Made by a program: the position numbers and the translations under genes. The notes below the pieces were generated by a model. The model was not told where the DNA came from, made no database searches, and worked only from the letters and a program-made list of their open reading frames with translations. A DNA stretch of 64,000 bases, taken from Plantago ovata (Eukaryota; Streptophyta; Magnoliopsida; Lamiales; Plantaginaceae). The stretch spans positions 52,984,425 through 53,048,424 of the forward strand of contig CM051457.1 in assembly GCA_028274465.1 (NCBI GenBank), in the 5' to 3' direction. Below, one piece after another: positions 35,645 through 47,128 of the stretch; positions within the stretch are counted from its first letter, which is position 1; each line of letters starts with the position of its first letter.

Positions 35645-37294
35645 ATGATTGGCGATATTAATAAACGCCAAGTGACTAGATCCAAAGCTACTCATGGACT
35701 TGCTGAAGAAGCAACTGTCGTAGAAGTAGAATCATTGTTCTCTTGTTTTGTTTCAGAAATTGAACCTAAAACCATAGAAGAAGCTTTAAAGCATTCTGAA
35801 TGGATAAAGGCAATGCAAGAAGAACTGGATCAATTCGAAAGGAACAAAGTCTGGAAACTTGTACCACTTGCTGAAGACAAGAAAGCTATTGGTACAAAGT
35901 GGGTGTTCAGAAACAAGCTGAGTGAGTCTGGTGAAGTAACAAGAAATAAAGCACGTTTAGTTGCTCAAGGTTACTGTCAGACTGAAGGATTGGACTATGA
36001 TGAGTCTTATGCACCAGTCGCAAGATTGGATGCAATTAGCCTTTTCTTGGCCTTTGCTGCTCACAATGACTTCATTGTTTACCAAATGGATGTTAAAAGT
36101 ACATTATTGAATGGTGAACTTGCTGAAGAACTCTACCTAGAACAACCCCCTGGCTTTGAACTTCCCTCAGAAATCAAGATGGTATACAAGCTTCAGAAAG
36201 CTGTATATGGTCTAAAGCAAGCACCAAGAGCATGGTATGATACCTTGGCTAAGTTCTTGCTGGAAAATGGTTTCAAGAAAGGTGAAGTTGACAAAACTTT
36301 ATTTACCATGAACCATGATGGTAAAATACTCTTAGTTCAAATTTATGTGGATGACATAATTTTTGGATCTAAAGACAAGCAACTTTGTGATGATTTTGCC
36401 AAACTCATGACAAATAAGTTTGAAATGAGTATGATGGGAAAATTGAATTATTTCCTAGGATTGCAAGTCAAGCAACTCAAAGATGGAATATTCATAAATC
36501 AAGCAAAGTATGCGAAAGAAATGCTCATAAAGTTTAGGATCAAAGAGGATGAGAAACCTGAAAAGATCCCTATGAGTGTTGGTACCAAATTGGGATATAC
36601 TAAAGAGGACAAAAGTGTTGAAGAACACAAGTATAGGAAGCTCATTGGTTCCTTGTTGTATTTAACAGCAAGTATACCTGACATTCAGTATGTTGTTTGT
36701 GTGTGTGCAAGATTCCAATCTGATCCAAGAGAATCACACTACAAAAAGGCAATCAAGATACTGAAATATGTCAAAGGTACAGACAATGTTGGATTATGGT
36801 ATCATAAAGATTTTGGACTAGAATTGGTTGGTTATTCTGATGCTGATCATGGAGGATCAACTCTTGATAGAAAAAGTACCTCTGGAACGTGTCAGTTTTT
36901 GGGTACTAGATTAATATCATGGTTCAGCAAGAAACAAACCTGTGTTGCCAATTCATCCACTAAATCTGAATACATTGCAGCTGGTTGTTGCACAGCTCAA
37001 ATCCTATGGATTCAGCAACAATTAAGAGATTATGGTATTTCTGCAAAGAAAACACCAATCTTTTGTGATAATACAAGTGCTATGGCTATCACGCAAAATC
37101 CTAAGTTTCACTCTAGGACTAAGCACATTGATATTAGACATCATTTCATTAGAGATCATGTGGAAAAAGGAGATATTGAGGTTGTGAAAATAGGCACTGA
37201 TGATCAGCTTGCTGACATCTTTACCAAGCCCCTACCGGATAATAGGTTCGCAATGCTAAGGTATAACGTTGGATTGATTGAACTACCTCAATAA
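35645..37294 (+). pseudogene. SIRE-type reverse transcriptase and RNase H region
   Basis: An open stretch of about 549 codons. Reverse transcriptase shows [34 protein letters not shown] and the YVDD box in [12 protein letters not shown]. RNase H shows [27 protein letters not shown] and [13 protein letters not shown]. It ends with the copia signature [10 protein letters not shown]. Although this block is open, the element around it is broken, so it is treated as a fossil. Confidence 0.9.
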
Positions 37295-37314
37295 AGGATA
37301 CATATGGCAGAATG

Positions 37315-37668
37315 CTGAAACAAGTATTCAGCAAGCCAAAGTATTCTTGTTTAAAAGCCCCATTCACTGATTTCTTCTAAGAAATGATAAGTCACTATAT
37401 GTTTGCTGAAACAGGCATTCAGCAAGTAATTCCTTCAAAACGGGTATTTGTTAGGAAACTTGATCACTTGCTGAGACAGGCACTCAGTAAGAGAAAGACC
37501 TTAAAGATTGCTGAAACAGGCATTCAGACAATCAGAGATACTGAAACAGGTATTCAAGTATCAAGGGAACATTCTGAGACGGGAACTCAGAAAAAGAGCA
37601 AACTCATATCTCAGATTTTACCAAAGGATATCTCAAGTACAAAAGAATTTACTGATACAGGAAATCAG
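37315..37668 (+). repeat. Seven copies of a 17-bp CTGAAACAGGCATTCAG motif
   Basis: Copies start at 37315, 37406, 37471, 37511, 37541, 37574 and 37652, with one to a few changes each. The ends of the motif are self-complementary (CTGAA and TTCAG). In the open frame at 37384-37710 each copy reads as a variant of ETGIQ. It lies between pol and the extra ORF. Confidence 0.8.
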
Positions 37669-38164
37669 AAATATCTTTTAAACTTAAGAAAATATGAGAT
37701 ATCTGAGTAAGGGGGAACTTTCAGCAAGTATCTAGAGTGTCAGATAGCAATCTATTCCCTTAAAACTCGGTAAAATCAATTTGTGACGTTAAACTGGCAC
37801 AGATAAACTCGTAATAATCATGACATGAAATTCAATCGTGGCCATTGATTAAAAGGAGTTACTTATCTAACGGCTAACAAAACAAAGAGAGAGAGTGCTC
37901 TGACGGTTTTAGTTAGTGGGCCACTACGCATTCAATGCAAAGGCTCCACTAACTCCGGTGTTTCTCTGTTTTACCCTTGCTGAGAGCTCAATCGATTGAG
38001 TTTCTCACACATCAGAGATACTATATAAAGAAGGAGTTAGAGAAATGACAAAATTCTTTAACTCACATTTCCTTTCTCTGCAAATTTTAGCCTGAATCTA
38101 CTGTACCTCCGGTCAAAAAGCAAACTATCTTTTTTCGTACACATTTTTCTGCTCTATAAAAGAA

Positions 38165-38734
38165 ATGGATCCCAAGAGACAGTCTTCCAAGTCCTCTAAG
38201 TCATCAAAGGTTGACAGTGCTGAAACACGCACTGCTCCGGTGACTACTCCGGCTACAAACACAACGAAAGTTGTGTTGAAAAACGACCGAATTTCAGAAA
38301 AACCTATGCCTCCGTCATATCTTGACACTGCAAAGTGTGAGATGTAGTGTGAGATGTTGATGCAATGGGGAGGTTTTGCAAAAGAGAAGTACATTAGGTA
38401 CTTCTATGAACAAGAACTCGATGACGAGAATGAAGAGGCACTCGAGTTCATCAAGCAACAAGGCCTCATGCACTTTATCTATGCTCGCACTAAGCAAGTG
38501 AGCATGATTGATACAATGGAATTCTACAACAATGCAGAAATCCAGTCCCTTACTGATAGTAAAGGAGTCACTGAAAAAGTGATCTTTACTACAGTTCAGA
38601 ACACGCAAATCGTCCTGAAATGGACTGATTTAGCGGAGATATTTCAGATTCCAACCACTGGAACTGAAGATGACGTCACTGCCACTGACGAAGAAATAGA
38701 AGCTTTCTACAGTGACGTCAGGAATGAGAAATGA
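38165..38734 (+). pseudogene. Extra ORF downstream of copia pol
   Basis: It begins MDPKRQSSKSSKSSKVDSAE, a Lys/Ser-rich N terminus. A domain with KYIRYFYEQELDDENEEA, FIYARTKQVSMIDTMEFYNN and VQNTQIVLKWTDLAEIFQIP follows. The EFY...I..IP pattern is shared with the 'putative plant transposon protein' type ORF at 47129-48232. In SIRE-type elements an ORF at this place is often called env-like, but I see no signal peptide or membrane segment here. Broken; role unknown. Confidence 0.6.
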
Positions 38735-39428
38735 AGAAAGGCGAGATTGCTCCCGTGACTTGGACTAAGCACGTTAAGAGAAAGCATCTCTGCCATTCAC
38801 TTGGTCTAGTAGCTCTGCTACTGATAAAAGTTCTTGACTCCCAAGTTGGAGGAATTGACCAAGTAGGCCTAAGAAGATGGTCGCTGCTGATGCATATTCA
38901 TGAGAATAAAACAGAACTTAACTGGGCTAAGTACATTTTAACAGGCTTGTTGATTGTGTACTAAGTTTAAAGTAAAGGTAGAAGACAACAAGGTCTCCAC
39001 CTTCCTTTCCAGTTATGTATGGAATCAAGATATGCTATATCCTTGAACATTTCAGGATTCAGCTCAAGAAACCCATTGCCAATCAAAAAGTCTGTGTGCA
39101 ATGTGGGAAGATCTTCTACAAGCAGAATGTACCTAAGATTGCTGGAAAGAAATCAAATAGACAACAACTGCAAATGTTGTCAGCACAAGCAGCAGCAAGA
39201 AGGTATACAACAGCTGCAGATGTTACCACTCAGCAACTTAGAGATGAAACTGCTGGTGGTTGGTGGTTAAACAAAATGAAACTGCTGTGTAGAAATCAAC
39301 AAGGTACGTGTACAAGAGCCGTTGATTGAAATGCAACTAATAGATGACTCTGGGAAACCGGGAGAAATCTAAAAAGAAAAAAGGAAAGTGATGATGACAC
39401 TCAACTGCCGCGTCATCAGCAAACCCCG

Positions 39429-39528
39429 NNNNNNNNNNNNNNNNNNNNNNNNNNNNNNNNNNNNNNNNNNNNNNNNNNNNNNNNNNNNNNNNNNNNNNNN
39501 NNNNNNNNNNNNNNNNNNNNNNNNNNNN
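39429..39528. other. Assembly gap (100 N)
   Basis: Exactly 100 N, the usual placeholder for a gap of unknown size. Sequence before it belongs to the copia element and sequence after it is unrelated, so the missing copia 3' LTR and the far sides of four nested elements may be lost here. Confidence 0.98.
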
Positions 39529-39882
39529 CCTCAATCGACTACGATTATTACAGTTTATTTTTCTTTTTCTTTTTTCTCTCGTTTTTTGTGTTTTTATTTT
39601 TTACCTTTATAGAACAGATTCGATGATATAACTTTGACATAATATTTATTATTTCCTCTTGATCTCATAGTGGTATATCATTGGTATGTATTTAATAATA
39701 CCAAAGTTTTGGTAATTCAGCAAATCGTTTAGTCAACACATTAATTGTTTAAATTAGGAGTTAAATACAATTACATAACCTCCAAATATACATACATTTG
39801 GTATAAATATTGTAGTGCATAATCATTACCTAATATACTCTATACATTACATTATAAATAGTCTTTGCTACTATCATAGTTT

Positions 39883-40808
39883 ATGTCCACGAATTTAAGA
39901 GCAATGTATATTGAAACCGACGTTCGGATGAATGTTGACGTCTTAAAGTCCAAGAACAGGATCTGCAGGGCCATCGTTCATGTTCGTAAGCGCAAAGAAA
40001 TCACCCGTAAACAACATAGTCGGCTATTATCTATTCCAACGGATTTGGTTAGAAATATCATTCAACGTGTTGCTGTGGACTCATCAGAATCGATTGTTGT
40101 ACTTCAGTTAACGTGATAATTTATTACATTCAACAAGCTATTTCGAATTGTCTGATTTCCATATAATTTTTATTTTATCGCATTGATTTATCTACAGTTT
40201 CAAACGTCTGAATAAACTATCAACAGAGCCCTTCGTTTACCGCTATATGAAGTTCGAGTTATTTCATTCAAAGAGTGTTTCATCATCCGAATTACTTCTC
40301 CATGCCAAGTGTCTTCAACATGGTAACCCAGACTTACTATACAGATACACCTTGGTAAGTCGAACTTGCTAATTCTTCAGCATAAAGATTTTTTTCTTAC
40401 ATACTTACTAACACAAAGTTCAGCATAAAAATCTTTTTTGTTGAATATATTTATCCTGTCTTTTCTCCACTAAATTTAGTTTGAAAACAGGTATTACGAA
40501 GCAAATGGAAGAGAGGATTCTGACCCTACTCTGCTTATCAAGCTTTTGGATGTCAAGGAGAAGGCCGAAATCTATGATCACCACTACGGTCCCATCTTTC
40601 AAGCTGCTCAAGTTGTTGCACAGCTTCATCTCTCGAACATCCTGTGATTGAGATAAACGTCAAAGATCTTAAGCAAAAAATATTAAATATGGAAAAACAA
40701 AACATTGAAAGGGGGTGTGCCGAAGCTTTCAAGTACAGCTATAAAATTGAGTGTTGCGGTCAATTGACTGAAATGTTGACTCGATTCTGCCGATACGATT
40801 GGAATTGA
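39883..40808 (+). pseudogene. F-box-like gene (At1g67623 type) with probable frameshift
   Basis: Exons read 39883-40112, 40198-40354 and 40480 onward, with GT-AG introns in matching phase. Exon 1 ends in an F-box-like segment, SIPTDLVRNIIQRVAVDSSE. Exon 2 continues FKRLNKLSTEPFVYRYMKF and ends CLQHGNPDLLYRYTL. Exon 3 starts FENRYYEANG, carries DHHYGPIFQAAQVVA and stops at 40647, giving 184 residues. In the +1 frame the sequence stays open to 40808 (EIECC-like Cys region, FCRYDWN), which suggests a frameshift near 40600-40625. Proteins of this type resemble the Arabidopsis At1g67623 family, F-box proteins with a short SEL1-like region that may join SCF ubiquitin ligases. The family call is from motif pattern only. 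The start Met is uncertain (39883 or 39928). Confidence 0.55.
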
Positions 40809-41140
40809 ATCGATTATGAAGGATCAAGTTCAAAAATCACGGTGAACATGTATGTTTTTTTAATTTCAATAAGTGAAGTTGTTATTATAACAACAACACT
40901 CTGTCTTTTTTATTTGAAAGTTTGTTTTGTTTTCCTTTAGTGTGCAATAAAAACATTCACCGGAGATGAACATTCACCGAAGGAGTGGTATGAAATAAAC
41001 ATTTGAGATAAATTATTTTCATCATAAAACCCTTTTAAACAACATATACTATACCATGAAATTAAATAGATGAGTAAATAAATATTTAATAAAAGATTCG
41101 ATGCGTTCAGTAAGTCACAATATATTTGCCCCTTTCATTA

Positions 41141-41224
41141 GAACCGGTGATGGTTGAGGATAACATCTATGCATTACTATTAATGTGTTAATGTATAATA
41201 GTCACCCTCAACAACCACCGGTTC
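41141..41224. repeat. 84-bp foldback (hairpin)
   Basis: GAACCGGTGATGGTTGAGGA pairs with the inverted right arm, which ends CTCAACAACCACCGGTTC. Over 36 positions about three quarters match and several mismatches would be G:U pairs in RNA. The loop is about 12 nt. Confidence 0.65.
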
Positions 41225-41391
41225 AATTGCCATGGTGCAACCATTGTAATCGGTTTCATCATAACACAAAGTTTAGGGATATTAGTTTAAATATATATGT
41301 ACTGAAATATAAATTACTTTTTAAAATAAAATAACAGCTATGAGTTAATCAAATACAAATAACCCTTTATTGAAACTTAGATAATCCAAGA

Positions 41392-41462
41392 AGCCTCCAG
41401 CAAAGGCAATATTATTATTATTTCCAGCTAATCAACGTATAATAATGACTTCATCGGAGGCT
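41392..41462. repeat. 71-bp foldback (hairpin)
   Basis: The left arm AGCCTCCAGCAAAGGCAATA pairs imperfectly with the right arm that ends TTCATCGGAGGCT, followed by ATTATTA-rich stems. Confidence 0.55.
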
Positions 41463-42025
41463 ACTTGCATTATCTTAGTACAAGGATTATTATCTCATCA
41501 TCAAGTACAAAAAATATAGTTGTTACATTCCAGTAAATCATGTTCACACAAATAAGTCGTAACAGATGAAATAACAATTCCTGTCACAATTATACATTTT
41601 ATTGAATAGTGTTTAGACATTTCAATGTTTTAGGACAATGCACCACATATCTGCTTGAGTAATTATTACTTTGAATGGAATCATTCAAAATGTGTAATAA
41701 GGACTTCAAGGAGATACGTGCGCCATTGTCACATATTCATATAAATTGATTTTGTCATCATAACATTATTTTGAAAAACATACATATCAGCATGAAAAGG
41801 CACATCAAAACTATGGTTTAAAGTAAAGTAAAATAATATCAATATAAAATAATATGAAATGGTAAAATATGAAAAAGTAGAATGTGTTAATCAAACTCGA
41901 TATCGACAGCTTCAAAAAATCAATTTAAATCGGAGGTGTGTTCAGATATTAATAATCTCATTGTCAATTTAATACCGCTCCTTCGCACTATGCTATTGTT
42001 ATAATATCAAAATTGTTTTCGTATG

Positions 42026-42324
42026 ATAATAATAGCATAGCCGAAGGAGTGGTGTGAAATAAACATTCGAGATCAATCATTTTCATCATTACACCCTTTT
42101 AAAGAGCATACACTATAACATGAAATGATAAATATTTAATGAACAAATTGTTGTGTTCAATAAGATACAATATATTTACCACTCATTCTATTTATCATCA
42201 TCAAAGGTTATTGTTTCGTGGTCATTTATAAAAATATAGTTGTTAACTTGAAAGTAAATCATGTTCAGTGTAATAGAGTCTCATCGTTTTTTTATACCAC
42301 TCCTTCGCACGATTCTATTGTTAT
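42026..42324. mobile_element. MITE-like element, short version
   Basis: The left end ATAATAATAGCATAGCCGAA continues GGAGTGG. The right end is CCACTCCTTCGCAC followed by GATTCTATTGTTAT. Together they form an inverted repeat of about 28 bp. The interior matches the two ends of the long version at 40977-42003, so it looks like an internally shortened relative. It also forms a foldback with the end of the long copy (41972-42056). Confidence 0.55.
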
Positions 42325-42327
42325 TAA

Positions 42328-42762
42328 TGTTGATAGGTAATTAGTGCTTCCTCTGGAGCGTTGTCGTACTTTCCTATGGAGTGTCGTAGGGCGAAGGTTC
42401 TAGAACGTCCTTCGCACTTCAAGTGCCTTCCGTACTGTACCTAGGACCTGAGCTATAACTTGGCAAGAGGGAGGTTAGTGCCACAAGCCCGGCTTGTCTA
42501 AGATCAAGCCGGAGGGACGACTTTACGCATAGGGAGTTGGTAGGCTTCCCTAGAAAATGTAGAGTGAGAAAGTAGTGTGATGATTGAATGATTGATTGAT
42601 TGAATCCCTACCTTGATTGAAGTGAGCCCGTATTTATACTAGCAATAGAATATTGCTTGAGTACTTAGGATCGTGATGTCCGACCATGATTGAGTCTTCT
42701 ATGGGCTCAGGCCCATTTGGAGTGACCCATGGGCTTTGGCCCAGATCTTCTACTAGGGCTGG
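42328..42762 (-). repeat. Tat 3' LTR, R/U5 side
   Basis: It begins TGTTGATAGG, the inverted match of the far LTR end CCAACA at 53771. A TATAAATA box (minus, 42632-42639) marks the promoter. It is separated from the U3 part by the element at 42763-53236. Confidence 0.8.
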
Positions 42763-45628
42763 TGATGAACGCGTGGATGTCGGGTCCAACGTATCAAATA
42801 AATTTGTTATTTAGCCAAAGGCAATTCACAACTACAACAAAAACCGTAGTGTACCAGTAGAATAACCTCGAGTGTCGATCTCTAAGGACTATAACTAGCT
42901 TTATCTAATCTAATTTAGAATATAAAACAACAGACGATTTAGCAAAGGTTTTTCTTAACGGATAATGGAGATTGGTGATAGTATGGTCCTTCAAAGCATA
43001 ACGGGTTAATAATCATGCATAAATTCCTCGGTTTTGCATGGAGATCTTTGATCAATGAATTGTCCAGTTGTAATTATCAAACACTACGAAGATATAGATT
43101 TAGATAGGTCAAAGACCAATGAATTGTCCAATTGTGTGCAATAATTAATCAACAATACGAAGATAGAGATTTAGATAGATCAAAGAAATAAAGCAATAAC
43201 TCAGAGTATAATGCGCGATATAGCCATTAGCATAATTATCAACCCTTCGCTAAGAATTCACATACTATCACCAACGAGAAGTTTAGCTACTCATAGTTGT
43301 CATGCAATCAACAGAAATCAAATAAGAATACATGTTGAAAGATATATAAAAATAAGTAGAAAAACTGTAAGATACAATGTTACCGAAGGTTGTCAATCTC
43401 CGAAGAATCGCGATCTTACAAGCTCCAAACTGCTATGAAAAAGTATCTCCTAAGCTAAGAACCCCCAGAACAGGCTCTGGGAAGTTCCTACCTAAAACTA
43501 CTGTTGGTCCCTTTAAACAACAAGAAAAGACTAGAGGGGGGGGGTGAATAGTCTTTTCAAACTTTTGTCGTTTAAAACTTTCTCAGCAAGGGCTTATTAC
43601 TTTTCAGTAATGAGTTTGCTGATACTTAACTTTCTCAGCAAGCGTAAGTTACTTTTCAGTAACTAGGTTTGCTGATACTTAAAATCAGAGAGCGGAAGTC
43701 TTTGATACAATAAGTGCTCTTTCAGTAAATGAAGGTTTCAGCAAGTGATGTGAGTGACTGTGTACAGACAGATATGATTTGCTGAAAACTAAATAAAGTA
43801 AGTAAATCACACAAACACTTTTATAGTGTTATCTGAGAGTGGCGTAATCTCTCAACTAATACACTTTGTCCTTTCTAGGACTGAATCCACTAAGATATGA
43901 TTGAGGTTCCTTACAACTCCTATCTAAGGCGATTCAAACAGAAACCAAAGCACACTTGCTTCGTCTCCAACCTAATCTAGAGAACGCAACCTTGTTCTCC
44001 ACCAAACTTGGTACTTTTAATCAGCAAGACTATGCTCGATTAAGTTCCCCCTGAATATCACGCCTGAAAGGGTGTATTTTCAGTTAGAGAGTTTTGGGGT
44101 GAGATAACTTAATTATAACTTATTCAGTTACAACAAGTAATCTAAGAAACACAACTTTGAATACTTTGCAGTAAACAAGTTTGATTGTTTCTGGTGTCAA
44201 GACTTGTTCTTGTTCGAAAGAAAGAACGAACACTTAACTAATTTCTTAGTCGTGTAAATTCTACTTCTTCACAAGTAGCTTTCTCAAGCTTTAAGTCTTG
44301 GAACGGATCAATCGCAGTATAGAGAGTTTGAAGGTATGTGAGTTTAAGCACAAGTGAGAGTTTGATCACGTTGTTGACACACTTCAACTCTTTGCCGGAT
44401 GACCTCTATTTATAGTGAAAATAAGGAGTCGTTTGAATTTTAAATTCCAAGGCTTTTGATCCTTAAGATGTCACTATCTTGCTTTTGTACTTTCAGCAGC
44501 GTCCTTGTTTGTCTTCTAGTCTTCATGTCCTTCGCGTGTAAGCTTTGCATTTAATGCTTATTTGAATAGAATTCAAACAGTAACATTGGAGGGCAAAAGT
44601 AAGTACTTTCAGCAAGAGGTCACATATGTTCCATCAGCAAGTGGTCAGTCTCAGTTTCAGCAAGCACAACCTACTATGTCTTTCAGATTTTCACTTATGC
44701 AATGATGTTGCTGAAGTTTCCACTTTCTGAACAACATGTGCCTTTGTAGATACCAGTCTTCAAAAATCTTCTTGTCTTCAGATCTTCGAATTCTTCAAGT
44801 CTTCAGATTTTCGAATTCTTCAAGTCTTCAGATCTTCAATAATCTTCAAGATTCTGAGCGGTTTCTAAATGCTTCAATAGTTTGTTTGTAAAAACAAAGT
44901 ACATCGTCAGCAAATGCTTCAATAGGTTATTTTCTTTTCAGAAAACAAGATACATCATAAGCGGCAAAAACCAACCTATCTAGCACCTAATCTAAGTCTT
45001 CAGCAAACGTTCCTCTTTTACAATGTCCTTAAAATTCTAAATTCCTATGGACCTTAAGAGTACTAGTTACTGGACTTTCCTTAATTTAGCATGGTTAATT
45101 GCTCATCAAAATTACAAGTTTCCTAACAACTACAGAGAAAGGTGAGAGAAAAGGTCTGGAAAAGTATGAAAAACGGAGAAAAACTGAGCAACTATATATA
45201 AGCTACGAATTGTGTTGGGCGAAGGGCCCCACACACCGGGCGCTTCGCCCCACATCCCAGGCGATTTGCCCGGGAGTATTTTTCGGCCTGGAAAGCATTT
45301 TCGACGCGTTTTTGGATTTCTTCCCATTTTCGGACTCGGTTTCTGACTTCTAGTGGCCTTCTAACCTCCAGATTCGACCCCTAGACTTCAAATCCTATCC
45401 GGAATCTTTCAGATACTCCAAATAGGCTTCTGGAGCACGAATTCCGTGTCTAGTTCAATATAATTGCCCGGAAAACCTCGGTTTTCAACCAAAACCTGTA
45501 AAATAAAAACTAAAGGGAAACGTGACACTATTCTAATAAAATGCACTAAAATATAGCTAAATTAATAAAGAGGATAGCTAAAATAGGTGAAAAAGACTCG
45601 AATGAAAGTGTAAAATACACATTCATCA
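42763..45628 (-). repeat. 3' LTR of Athila-like element, split by a solo LTR
   Basis: Without the insert (43502-45128 and one copy of the target duplication) it is about 1234 bp and co-linear with 51963-53236. It carries three GC palindrome units at 45215-45276 beside TATATATA (45194-45201), against five units in the 5' LTR. Confidence 0.88.
43502..45128 (-). repeat. SIRE-type copia solo LTR
   Basis: It starts TGTTGGTCCC and ends TTTCCTAACA, the inverse of the SIRE LTR ends. It is flanked by a perfect 5-bp duplication ACTAC (43497-43501 and 45129-45133). The undisturbed site is visible in the other LTR near 52697 (AAACTACAGAG). About 1627 bp, no internal region. Confidence 0.95.
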
Positions 45629-47128
45629 AACTCCCCAAACCGAACCTTTGCTTGTCCTCAAGCAACTAAGCTAGACTCTAATGCAAAAAGCAATGCAACA
45701 CACAAAATGGAGTCTCATGCCAAATAAAATGAACTAATCTACCGAATCTATGAAAAAAACATATGAACAAGAACCATATAAATCAAAACATGAATATAGG
45801 TTGAAGAATGCCTCGATTGACTCATACACATCCACATAAGCACTTATGTTAAGACAAGATAGCCTCTCGTAACATTCTCTACCTGGACCTAGTCAGTGAC
45901 GACGTAATGAAACATGTTAAGATACAAATGGTGTCCCGTGCCTACGAAACTGAGGACTTACTGCTGTTCACCAAGTTAAGACTTTTCCTCAAAGAGATCG
46001 AACCAGTACTGGCCTCATCAAACGAAGGAGGGTTCCCTATAAAAGATAACACTCCCCTAAGATAACACTCCCCTATTCTACCCATCTCTCAAGCAAAGCC
46101 TTAAGATTTTCACCACTTACTGAATGGCAGGACGAGGGTGGTCTAGAACAGATGACACTAAAAAACAAAAGACAAAAAATAGAAAATTACAACACGATTA
46201 CGAACATTACAAGAATTGGAAAATGAGACACAACACTTTGCTAAACTGCTATTTGGCTTTTTTTACCCTTCTTTGCTCTTTTGGGGTCTTTTCTTTTTTT
46301 ATTTTTTTTCTTTTTTTTTCTTTTCCAGTTTTTTTTTCTTTTTTTCTTTTTCCTGGAATTTTTCTTTTTTTTTTTGGATTTTTTTTAGCCAGCAGTAGCA
46401 CAATGAAAAAGAAACAAAATGACTCACAAACGACTTCCCCAAACCTATTCGAAAGAATAGGTTGGAGTACAAAATTTACGAGAAAGGAAAAATAAACTCA
46501 CAACACAAAAATAAAAAACGAAAAACAAGTCTAATGATAGTGTAACCCCCTCCCCAAACCTATTCGAAAGAATAGGTTGTAAACAAAGGATCACACTACC
46601 TCCTTCCTAGGCATTTAGCAATCTCAAAGTATGGTGAAGACTTGTTGCCTCTTAGGTACATAATTACTCGGGAAAACAACCATAAGACCCTAACATGCAT
46701 CATCCTATTATAAAGGCCTTCGTGAACCGCAGTAGAGAAAACACCACTAAGTGATGTCGAGACTACCAAGCTTAACTAAGTGCAATACATAAATGTGACA
46801 AGCCAAGCGAGAAAAACCTCAAACAAATTCATAGAGATGAAGCATATGATTAATGGCATAGTTAGTTAATCTACCCAATAAAAAAGTTCAAAAATTCGGT
46901 AATAAACTCCATATAAAACATGCAAGACTATCCTAGGATGAATGTAGTGAATGCAACCTAAAAAACTAAGAAAGCAGTAAACGTGCAAATGCAAATGCAA
47001 AAAAACAAGATACCAATCAACACAAAGCCAAACAATACTTAACATCGCGGTTCACATCCCATCCCCCTTATGATACTTAAGCTAGCCCCTAGCAAAAGAG
47101 AATGAGTAATAAGAAGTGATACTAGATG
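45629..47128. other. Non-coding internal region of Athila-like element
   Basis: The region between the extra ORF and the 3' LTR. It includes a T-rich low-complexity tract (46255-46388). No ORF is supported. From 46601 it aligns with 1-600 of the other copy. Confidence 0.75.
46255..46388. repeat. T-rich low-complexity tract
   Basis: Runs of T broken by single C or G bases over about 130 bp. Apparent Phe-rich reading frames here are artefacts. Confidence 0.9.

Larger units (their letters stand above)
28513..39428 (+). mobile_element. SIRE-type Ty1/copia element, cut by the assembly gap
   Basis: The 5' LTR is 28513-30118 and the primer site TGGTATCAGAGC is 30121-30132. Gag, protease, integrase, reverse transcriptase and RNase H follow in copia order to 37294. 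A further 2 kb downstream of pol carries a seven-copy short motif and an extra ORF, a layout known for SIRE/Maximus elements. The 3' LTR is not seen before the N run. An Athila-like solo LTR (33101-34354) lies inside the integrase region. The element has several breaks and is a fossil. It sits in the internal edge of the Athila-like element at 27319. Confidence 0.9.
40977..42003. mobile_element. MITE-like element, long version
   Basis: It starts CCGAAGGAGTGGTATGAAAT and ends TACCGCTCCTTCGCAC, inverted ends of about 12 bp. The first 170 bp are repeated at 42041-42205, and another internal phrase (GTAAATCATGTTCA) is also shared. It contains two internal foldbacks (41141-41224 and 41392-41462). 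No coding region. No clear target duplication is visible, so the superfamily is not assigned. Confidence 0.5.

Noticed and set aside
46124-46495. Phe-rich reading frame as a membrane protein
   Set aside because: It is a translation of the T-rich low-complexity tract inside a retroelement.
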